Below, piece by piece: positions 1-6,448 of a stretch of 24,694 nucleotides of DNA. Below the pieces are notes generated by a model that ran no database searches, had not been told where the DNA came from, and saw only the letters and a list, made by a program, of their open reading frames with translations. Source of the stretch: Bacteroidales bacterium UBA3824 (GTDB lineage Bacteria > Bacteroidota > Bacteroidia > Bacteroidales > UBA3824); NCBI GenBank assembly GCA_002393195.1, contig DGIK01000127.1:1-24694 (forward strand). Direction: 5' to 3'. Each line of letters begins with the position of its first letter. The stretch's first letter is position 1. Both the position numbers and the translations under genes were made by a program.

Positions 1-60
1 AAGGCATATATCCTCTGTGGTATTTTGGTGGGCGTGGCGATATTGTGCCTATGCAAATAG
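1..60 (+). CDS. 3' end of a gene entering from the left, probable membrane protein
   Basis: Frame 1 is open from the window edge to a TAG at 58-60. It gives about 19 residues that are mostly hydrophobic (ILCGILVGVAILCLCK), which would suit the last membrane helix of a transporter such as an MFS protein. A strong hairpin terminator follows 20 bases later, which supports a gene end here. Frame 3 is also open, to a TGA at 78-80 that touches the terminator, and reads as a plausible soluble tail ending VMKSPK. The reading frame is therefore uncertain and the family is not identifiable from so little. Confidence 0.35.
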   Translation, partial: KAYILCGILVGVAILCLCK

Positions 61-80
61 TAATGAAATCACCTAAATGA

Positions 81-116
81 AAAAAAGACGTACAATTAAA
101 TCTGTACGTCTTTTTT
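81..116. terminator. Bidirectional intrinsic terminator
   Basis: Perfect 14-base arms (81-94 and 103-116) enclose an 8-base loop. The core stem is GACGTACA/TGTACGTC, flanked by A6 on the left and T6 on the right, so on either strand a GC-containing hairpin is followed by a U tract. It can end the gene entering from the left (plus) and any transcript from the minus promoter at 188-269. Confidence 0.9.
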
Positions 117-182
117 GATTAAAAAAAATCAAACAAACAATCAAATTTTTTACTGTAATCAATACAAAATATGAATTTTCTA
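81..182 (-). ncRNA. Candidate small RNA of about 100 nt
   Basis: A complete minus-strand promoter (TTG at 218-216, TAATTTTG at 195-188) predicts a start near 181. The transcript would run only about 100 bases before the strong terminator at 116-81. No ATG-started frame exists in it; the only frame is a 28-residue TTG-started one that looks like chance in AT-rich sequence. The layout of regulated promoter, short AT-rich unstructured body and terminator hairpin with U tail resembles a trans-acting sRNA. The promoter carries the same operator as the metal-related operons, so an iron-responsive RNA similar in role to RyhB is an inference. It could instead be the orphaned promoter of a deleted gene. 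Confidence 0.4.
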
Positions 183-187
183 TGCTG

Positions 188-269
188 CAAAATTACTGTT
201 GTTTTCTGTTTTCCGCAATCCCAAAAATAAGGTATTTTCATTGGTCGATGCATCACTATTTTAAGGTAT
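188..269 (-). promoter_or_regulatory. Leftward promoter with two upstream operator copies
   Basis: On the minus strand the -7 element TAATTTTG occupies 195-188 and the -33 TTG occupies 218-216, with a 20-base spacer. The operator ATACCTTATTTTTGGGAT (235-218) runs into the TTG. A second copy, ATACCTTAAAATAGTGAT, lies at 269-252, 34 bases away. The same arrangement occurs at five other promoters in the window. No protein gene lies downstream before the terminator at 116-81. Confidence 0.65.
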
Positions 270-276
270 CAATTCC

Positions 277-1199
277 TCAAAAACTGCACTTTACTTTCAC
301 GAAAATTTCCGAATTTTTGTCGTACATTTTGAACATTCCTTTGTCGGCGTTGAAATAGTCGAACCCAAGGGCGATGTGCAACATATCGTTGACGGCATAA
401 TCGAATGTCGTGCGGTCATAAATGCCACCGTTGGTAACGTCGATGTAGGCAAATGTATTGATGTTGAGAGTGTTGCGGAACAGTTCTTTTGAAATTCTCA
501 CTGTTGCCGTGGAATTGTCGTTTTGGTAGGCATATTGAAAACTCAAATTCCAATCGCCGCCCGGATAAAAGTCAAGTCCGAGAAGTGCGTTTGAAGTGTT
601 TTTGAAGGTGATTTCACCATTCAAATCGGGCTGTTGCGCTTCGTCAAAATTTCAGTCATTGAAATCGCCCACGGATTTTCTTTTTCAAACGGCATTTCAA
701 AAGTTTCAATTACGGGCGCAAAAACTAAATCCATTGAAAACGATTTTTTCGCAAATTTTAATCGCAAAGCGTTTTCGGGGATTCGGATGTCGTCATAATC
801 TTGCGCGAGAAATTCGCTATAATCCATCGGCGAAATTAAGTCGGTGATTCTCAGCGCGTCAGCCATGCCCCAAGTGATGATTTGACGCCCCGCACGTAGG
901 TCAAAATTTCCGAAAGTTTGCGACACGTAAAGTTCCCTGATTTTGAAACCTGAATAATCTTTCAACAACGAATTGTAAACTGCATTTGCCGAAAAAAACA
1001 ATTCAGTGTGATTTTTTGCCAATGAAAGTTCGCTGCGAAGCCTTGTGCGTGATGACATCCAATCGTTTGGTTTGCTGCATCTTACGGCGTGGTAACTATC
1101 GGCAAATCCCTTCACTTTCACCGAAAAATCTCCGTCGCTATCCTGTGCATAGGCGGCGACGGAGATTGACATTAACATAATAATTAATCGCAGTTTCAT
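277..1199 (-). pseudogene. Outer-membrane beta-barrel protein, frameshifted and internally deleted
   Basis: The N-terminal part (1199 to 621, 192 codons) begins with a signal peptide (MKLRLIIMLMSISVAAYAQ). It continues with porin-like strands containing RAGRQIITWGMADALRITD and SPMDYSEF, as in DUF1302-like barrels. It stops at 621-623 after NPWAI. The C-terminal part (frame open from 649, to 277) carries LLGLDFYPGGDWNLSFQY and ends in SF with a terminal aromatic residue, as a barrel should. The two frames meet within about 30 bases and differ by one frame. Together they make about 315 residues, and from family knowledge I expect roughly 400, so a middle stretch of strands seems lost. The start is 1 base after the upstream stop, so it is the last gene of the RND/LolA-like operon. 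A sequencing error could explain the frameshift but not the missing middle. Confidence 0.65.
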
Positions 1200-1200
1200 T

Positions 1201-1974
1201 TTACAGACCCTTTTCCAATTTTGCAACATTGAACATTTCGCCGTCGATTTTCAGATCAAATTTCAAATCCGAAAAAGTGAGGATTGTTTTGTGTTTTGTC
1301 TGCACGTTTTCCATCACCATTTTGCCGCGTGTCCAAAAGCCTTGCACTTGCTTTATGTCGCTGATGTTCAATACTCTGTGAAGTTTGCCGAGTTTGTCGT
1401 AATACTCCACTTTCACGCCCATAAAACAATCCTTGCGAATCCATGAAATGCGTTTAGAATAGATTTCGCGCTTGTCTTTCGGTACGGATTCCACGACGTA
1501 ACATTCGTGTCCGTCGATGGTTTCCATCCGCAGAAATTTGTGGTCGTCCTCGTCGATGTTACGGTCGCCCATATCGTCGTAAGTGAAATCTGTTCCCATA
1601 AAATAGTCTGTCTTAGAGGAACTTCCGCTGATTCGGCGAGTCTTTTTGAGGGCGGGCATATAGAGCCATTTGTCGTCGTCCTTGCCAATTTCGTCGTAAT
1701 TCCAAGTGAGGAAGCCCGTGCCCTTTACGTCGCCCGGATACGTGAAAAACATCATTGTCTTGGTGTCCTCGCCGATGTCCATCGCCCACGATTCCACCTT
1801 GCGCTCACGTTTGGAGCCGTTGGCCTTTTCCAACACCAAATCCATCTTAGCATAGCGCGTCTCGCCATCGGGATTGTCCTTCACTTTCTTAACAATCTCC
1901 CTGCCCGTAAGCGTCTGTGCATCAACCGAAAACGCAGTCATCAAAACTGCAATTGCCAATAAAAACTTTTTCAT
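1201..1974 (-). CDS. LolA-like periplasmic outer-membrane lipoprotein-sorting family protein
   Basis: A 257-residue protein with a cleavable signal peptide (MKKFLLAIAVLMTAFSVDAQ). The body resembles the LolA-like family (PF17131, COG2834): an early GREIVKKV segment, alternating beta strands such as KTMMFFTYPGDVKGTGFL, the KWLYMPALKKTRRISGSSS segment and DYFMGTDFTYDDM. Members of this family sit in operons with RND/MMPL exporters and beta-barrel proteins and probably carry a hydrophobic substrate across the periplasm; this is family context, not shown here. It lies 46 bases downstream of the RND gene and 1 base upstream of the broken barrel gene, so the three are co-transcribed. The substrate is unknown. 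Confidence 0.8.
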   Translation of the reverse strand: MKKFLLAIAVLMTAFSVDAQTLTGREIVKKVKDNPDGETRYAKMDLVLEKANGSKRERKVESWAMDIGEDTKTMMFFTYPGDVKGTGFLTWNYDEIGKDDDKWLYMPALKKTRRISGSSSKTDYFMGTDFTYDDMGDRNIDEDDHKFLRMETIDGHECYVVESVPKDKREIYSKRISWIRKDCFMGVKVEYYDKLGKLHRVLNISDIKQVQGFWTRGKMVMENVQTKHKTILTFSDLKFDLKIDGEMFNVAKLEKGL

Positions 1975-1982
1975 AATATTTT

Positions 1983-2031
1983 GAATTATTAATTACGAAT
2001 TATGAATTGTGAATTATGAATTATGCATTAT
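1983..2031. repeat. AT-rich intergenic tandem repeat (GAATTATGAATTATGCATTAT type)
   Basis: Short tandem copies of GAATTATGAATT fill the gap between the RND and LolA-like genes and include the RND stop codon. A closely related block occupies 12531-12580 between the two IrtAB-type ABC genes, and a weaker relative is at 21799-21830. All three are in gaps inside operons. No function is evident. Confidence 0.6.
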
Positions 2032-4375
2032 CCTCCTCTTTCCCAAACACTTTAAGAACCTTGAACAATGCTGGGGTGATGAACAAATCTGCCAAAAGTG
2101 CCGACATCAGACCGGCGACGGCGAGTGTGCCGAAGTGTGCAAATTGTATTGCGTCCGAAACAGAGAAGCCGAGGAATGTGGCGCAAATTATCACCGTGGT
2201 CATCACAATCGCCAATCCTGCAACCCTGAACGTCGCTTTTACGCAGTGTTCGTAGTTGCGGCGGCGGTTAAATTCGAGGTGAGCGTGATTGACAAAATGT
2301 ATGGTATCATCTACTGCCAAACCCAAAATCATCGGGATTATGCAGGCGGTCATCATATCGAGCGGATAACCGAGCCAACCCATTAATCCTCCGACAAATA
2401 CGGCGGGCGCGAGGTTTGGAATCATGCCAATCAAACCAAGCCTGATGTTGCCAAAAACTATCATCAACAAAACGCCGATAATCAGTGCCGAAAGTATCAT
2501 CGACATCATCTGTCCTCGCGTCAGATATTGCTGCATTACAGTGAATTGCGGTAAATTGCCAACCACCGAAAACGCAGCATTTGGGAACAATTCTTTCGCA
2601 CGATTTTGCAGACGGTTCATTTCGATTTCAATTTCGTTGGAATTGTAGTTGGAAATCTCGATTTGCAACCTCAGACGGCGGTATTCATAATCCATCCAAT
2701 ATTCGGATTCGGAGCCGCCAGCGTTTTCATATAGGAGCAACAGTTGAGCCACTGCCTCGTTGTTGTTTGGAATATGATAAAACGCTGTGTCATTGCTGTT
2801 TAGCGTGCAGTTCATGTCCTTGATGATGTCCAAAACCGACGAATGTCGTTTGGTGAGCGGATAGTTTTCAATTTCGTGTTCGAGGGTTTCGAGTTTGATG
2901 AGATTTTCAGGCTTTTTGGCGTCGCCCTCCTCCGGCAAAACCACCATCAAATCATACGAATACATCGTTCCGAGTTCGGTGTCGCAAAGTTCGAGAAATT
3001 TGCGTGAATATTCCACCTTCCTGCCCATCGAGCGTTCAACGTCGAAAGCGGGTTCAATCCAATACACGCCAATCGCGCAAAACGCTGTAAGTATGACAGA
3101 TATGACGAGAATTTTCTTTGAATGGTCGAGTACAAAACCGCCAAACCGGTCGAAAAAGTTTGCTGCCTTGCCTTCAAACGATGTGTCAAACTGTTTGTTG
3201 GCGGCGGTGCGTTTGCCGAGCGAGAGGGTTACGGGCGTGAGAATTAGTATTGAAATCAATACCGAAACTATTGCTAATGAGGAGTTTATGCCCATTGCTT
3301 TCATTGGCACGATGTTCATTGCGAGGAATGTCATCATTGCTGCAATCGTGGTGACGCCCGAAAAAATCACGGGCCAAGCGGTTTCGGCGATTGCGTCGAT
3401 GGCGGCTTGTTTGCGGTCGTGAATTTTCAAAAGTTGCGCACGGAAGAAACTGTAAACGTGTATGTTATAAGCGATTGCGACTGCAAATGCCAACATCACC
3501 GTTATCATCGTGGTGCTCATATCCAAATAAAGTCCGAGCCAACCAATCGTGCCCATTGCAATGATTATCGCCGAAATTGATGTCATTATCGGTATCAAAA
3601 CTCCTCTTAATGAGCGTGTTACGATGGTCATCACGATTAATGCAACGATAATCGCAATCATCATCAGACGCGACATTTCAGTTTTGATGTACTGCGCCTT
3701 TGCGTAGTTCATATACGGCATACCGGCGATGTTGGGGTTGAGCGGCTTGTATTTGTCTTTGAAACAGATTTTTATAGCCTCGCGACCTGTCTGATTTTCA
3801 GGGGCTTCGAGACCTTCCGCACGCCAAACGCTGTCCGCCGGATAGGGTCGCAATTTCACCAAAATCCACGACATTGTGCCGTCCTTGCTGACAAGTTTTT
3901 TTGATACATATTCCTTGCTGTAAGCCTTGGCGCGGATTGCGTCGAGACCTGCCTTGTCGTCGGGAATTTCCTCAGGGACAATCTGTTGCAACTCCATTCC
4001 GTCCTCCGTGCCAACCATAAATTCAAGGTCGGTGAGCGACGTGATTTTTTCGGAATAAGCAAGGCTGTCCATCAGTTCGTTGCTCAGTTCGCGGATGAGG
4101 GAGAGGGTCGGCTTGTTGAAAAGTCCGTCCTTATTCTCCACAAGCACAGCAACATAGTAATCGTTGCCAAAAATGCTCTTAAACTCGTCGGTTTTCAGGA
4201 GCATCGGGTCGTCCTTCACAAAATAGGTGTCGAACGATGTTTCAAAATAGATTCTCTTCAATCCCGCAACCGAAAACACTATCAGCGCAACAAACAACAC
4301 AAGGACTTTAACCCTGTGATTGACAACCATTTCGCCGAACCTGCGGAATTTTTGATTGATTTTTTCGATGTTCAT
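2021..4375 (-). CDS. RND superfamily (MMPL-type) exporter
   Basis: A protein of 784 residues in the COG1033/MMPL layout. There is one N-terminal helix after HRVKV, a large periplasmic domain, a five-helix bundle, then a second helix (KKILVISVILTAFCAIGVYWI), a second periplasmic domain and a second bundle. The second bundle keeps the GLAVDDTIHF motif expected to carry protons; the matching place in the first bundle reads AVAIAYNIHVYSF and lacks the acidic residues. I start it at ATG 4375. An earlier in-frame ATG-like start at 4408 lies inside the promoter, and the one at 4396 would leave almost no leader. It heads the operon with the LolA-like protein and the beta-barrel protein, suggesting movement of a lipid or other hydrophobic compound through the envelope. 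The promoter carries the shared operator. Confidence 0.85.
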   Translation of the reverse strand: MNIEKINQKFRRFGEMVVNHRVKVLVLFVALIVFSVAGLKRIYFETSFDTYFVKDDPMLLKTDEFKSIFGNDYYVAVLVENKDGLFNKPTLSLIRELSNELMDSLAYSEKITSLTDLEFMVGTEDGMELQQIVPEEIPDDKAGLDAIRAKAYSKEYVSKKLVSKDGTMSWILVKLRPYPADSVWRAEGLEAPENQTGREAIKICFKDKYKPLNPNIAGMPYMNYAKAQYIKTEMSRLMMIAIIVALIVMTIVTRSLRGVLIPIMTSISAIIIAMGTIGWLGLYLDMSTTMITVMLAFAVAIAYNIHVYSFFRAQLLKIHDRKQAAIDAIAETAWPVIFSGVTTIAAMMTFLAMNIVPMKAMGINSSLAIVSVLISILILTPVTLSLGKRTAANKQFDTSFEGKAANFFDRFGGFVLDHSKKILVISVILTAFCAIGVYWIEPAFDVERSMGRKVEYSRKFLELCDTELGTMYSYDLMVVLPEEGDAKKPENLIKLETLEHEIENYPLTKRHSSVLDIIKDMNCTLNSNDTAFYHIPNNNEAVAQLLLLYENAGGSESEYWMDYEYRRLRLQIEISNYNSNEIEIEMNRLQNRAKELFPNAAFSVVGNLPQFTVMQQYLTRGQMMSMILSALIIGVLLMIVFGNIRLGLIGMIPNLAPAVFVGGLMGWLGYPLDMMTACIIPMILGLAVDDTIHFVNHAHLEFNRRRNYEHCVKATFRVAGLAIVMTTVIICATFLGFSVSDAIQFAHFGTLAVAGLMSALLADLFITPALFKVLKVFGKEEDNA

Positions 4376-4405
4376 TTTTGCAGTATTTTTTATCATTTTA
4401 TACCG

Positions 4406-4453
4406 CAAAATTACCGTGGAATTTTTCTATTTACAATACCGTGAAGTAGGTAT
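4406..4453 (-). promoter_or_regulatory. Promoter and operator of the RND operon
   Basis: On the minus strand TAATTTTG lies at 4413-4406 and TTG at 4436-4434, with a 20-base spacer. The operator TACCTACTTCACGGTATTG (4452-4434) joins the TTG and has TACC and GGTA as inverted half-sites. An overlapping extra ACCTAAAA lies just upstream (4460-4453). The predicted start near 4400 gives a leader of about 25 bases before ATG 4375. Confidence 0.75.
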
Positions 4454-4494
4454 TTTAGGTGAGGGTTTGCACCAACAACAAAAACTGGTTTGTT

Positions 4495-4611
4495 ATGAGT
4501 GAGATTTTTGACCATAGCGAAATGTCGGAGGAGGATGTCAAGTATTTGTATATCGCCACCGCTCTCGAATCCAAATGGGATCCTAAAAAGATTACTATGG
4601 AGACAGTGATT
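4495..4611 (+). pseudogene. Probable N-terminal remnant of a type I restriction HsdR-like subunit
   Basis: From ATG 4495 the frame reads MSEIFDHSEMSEEDVKYLYIATALESKWDPKKITMETVI in sense (39 residues, positions 4495-4611). The run EEDVKYLYIATALESKW followed by DPKKITMET resembles the start of HsdR-type or related helicase-nuclease subunits (typically D-x-K-x-x-Y-I-x-P-A-x-x-x-x-W). After this the frame runs on into the antisense of the ABC exporter and loses similarity. Family members are many hundreds of residues long, so this is only a stump. It is convergent with the ABC gene, which itself seems to lack its usual C-terminus. Confidence 0.45.
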
Positions 4612-4664
4612 TGGAAGGCGGTGAAAAAACTATTATTTTATGTTTCTTTGGCAGTTGTAAAGAT

Positions 4665-6446
4665 TCAAGAAATACTTTCTCCAATTAAAATTCTATCTTC
4701 ACATTTGTCAATTGCACTTGCATTATGCGATATAATTATCAGTGTTCTATTCTTGTACAAAGTGTAGATATTATTGAGTACAAATTGTTCCGTTTTGTTG
4801 TCTAACGCCGATGTTGCTTCGTCCATAATTAATATCGGACTATTTTTTAGCAATGCCCTTGCAATGCAGATACATTGTCGTTGACCACCTGACAAAAGTG
4901 TACCTCGGTCACCAATTACGGTTTGGTATCCATCGTGCAACGACATTATATAGTCGTAGATTCCCGCTGTTTTTGTTGCCGCATTTAACTCTGCCTCAGA
5001 ATAATTATTGTTGCCTAAAACGATGTTGTTTTTTATGGTGTCATTAAACAAAATCTGTTCTTGATTGATGTAACATACAGCGTTACGCAGTTCTGTGAGG
5101 GGAATATTTTTAATGTCGATTCCGGCAATGTTAATAATCCCTGATTTAAAATCTAAGAATCTCAGAATGAGTTCTGCAATTGTTGTTTTTCCCACGCCTG
5201 TTCTTCCAATTATCGCAAATGGACGATTTTTATAAACAGAAAAACTGAGTTCATCGATGATAGGATTATCAGAAACATATTCAAAACTTACGTCTTTAAA
5301 TTCAATTATTGGTAAAGTGGCTGAATAATTATCAAATGACTTTAAGTGCTGAATTGTTTTTGATTGCTGAATATTAGATTTGATTTTTAATATTTTATCT
5401 ATTCGCTCAACAGAGGCTGTGGATTTGCGTATCGCATACGAGGCTTTAAGCATTGAACGCATTGGGCGTATTATAGAATGAAACACAATCAAATAATATA
5501 CAAACACCGATGCGTCAAGTATGTAATTCCCTTGTAATACATAACGTCCACCGTACCAAAGCATTACAGCAATTACTGTGGTAACAAGAAAGTCAGCAAA
5601 TGGGAATGCAATAGAATAATGACGGTTCAATCGATTGAAGGCTTTGCGCGTGTCGTCGTTGATATTTTCAAATTTGTCAATAGTTTTATTTTCGAGATTA
5701 TAACTTTTTATCACGCGTAATGATGACAACACTTCTTCAAAATGTGCAAGAATTTTGCCTCGAAATGCTTGTGCTTTTAATGCGATGTCTTTCATATATA
5801 CACCCACTTTGAGCACAAAAAAACAGCATATACAAAGCAAAAACACGGCAAATAGTGTCAACTGCCAAGATATTGAAAACAACGTTGCCAAATATACAAT
5901 GATACTTACAGGGTTTTCCAATATCATATCTATTGCAGATGCCACACCAAATTCAACTTCTTCTGCATCGCTTGTCATTCGTGACACAAAGTCGCCTTTG
6001 TTTTCTTTCGCAAAATAACTTGGACTTATTTCGGTGATTTTTTTGAATAGGTCGCCGCGTATGTCTTTGGCTATTCCTGTTCTTATTGGAATCCTAAAAT
6101 AATATCCGAAATACGATGTAACATTGTTTAAAAGCGATGTTATAATCAAAAAAACACAAAGCCAAATCAGCACAATGTCTGCGCCTTGTACTGAGATTTG
6201 TTCCTGCAAATGGTAGAAGATATTGTTTTTAACAGCATCCAAAATATCTGAAAAAGAATCGCAACCGCCAAGGTCGGTGTATTCAAGTCTTTGGTCGGAA
6301 ATCCCGAAAAGGATTTTTAAAATTGGAATAATCGCCGCAAAACTAAACACACTCAGTACCGCACTGACAATCAACAATATAATGTAAATTATCAGATTGC
6401 GTTTATATTTTGGAAGATAACTTCTTACTACTTGCAGAAACCTCAT
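4665..6446 (-). CDS. MsbA-like ABC exporter, membrane and ATPase fused, shortened C-terminus
   Basis: A 593-residue type IV half-transporter. Membrane helices occupy about residues 15-330. The ATPase has Walker A GRTGVGKTT (414-422), signature LSGGQRQ (518-524), Walker B ILIMDEATSALD and an H-loop histidine in IISHN. Homodimeric exporters of this kind in Bacteroidota flip lipids or export peptides; the substrate here is unknown. The protein stops at CEDRILIGESIS, where relatives normally continue about 15-25 residues (the V-L-x-x-G-x-I-x-E-x-G-x-H segment). This suggests a lost 3' end, next to the restriction remnant. It starts 2 bases after the receptor stop, so the two are co-transcribed. 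The DNA looks more AT-rich than the genes to the right. Confidence 0.85.
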   Translation of the reverse strand: MRFLQVVRSYLPKYKRNLIIYIILLIVSAVLSVFSFAAIIPILKILFGISDQRLEYTDLGGCDSFSDILDAVKNNIFYHLQEQISVQGADIVLIWLCVFLIITSLLNNVTSYFGYYFRIPIRTGIAKDIRGDLFKKITEISPSYFAKENKGDFVSRMTSDAEEVEFGVASAIDMILENPVSIIVYLATLFSISWQLTLFAVFLLCICCFFVLKVGVYMKDIALKAQAFRGKILAHFEEVLSSLRVIKSYNLENKTIDKFENINDDTRKAFNRLNRHYSIAFPFADFLVTTVIAVMLWYGGRYVLQGNYILDASVFVYYLIVFHSIIRPMRSMLKASYAIRKSTASVERIDKILKIKSNIQQSKTIQHLKSFDNYSATLPIIEFKDVSFEYVSDNPIIDELSFSVYKNRPFAIIGRTGVGKTTIAELILRFLDFKSGIINIAGIDIKNIPLTELRNAVCYINQEQILFNDTIKNNIVLGNNNYSEAELNAATKTAGIYDYIMSLHDGYQTVIGDRGTLLSGGQRQCICIARALLKNSPILIMDEATSALDNKTEQFVLNNIYTLYKNRTLIIISHNASAIDKCEDRILIGESIS

Positions 6447-6448
6447 TT

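Noticed and set aside
102..182. 28-residue TTG-started hydrophobic peptide in the small RNA
   Set aside because: No ATG and no clear ribosome binding site; the frame runs through the terminator, so it is probably chance.
621..650. Programmed frameshift in the barrel gene
   Set aside because: No slippery run followed by a structure is seen, and the family comparison suggests missing middle strands, which points to decay.
4474..4491. Extra upstream operator copy at the RND promoter (AAACCAGTTTTTG)
   Set aside because: Only a few bases match, and the region may be coding start of the restriction remnant.
4459..4767. Full-length small membrane gene of 102 residues
   Set aside because: Its second half is antisense to the ABC exporter; only 4495-4611 has protein-like similarity.
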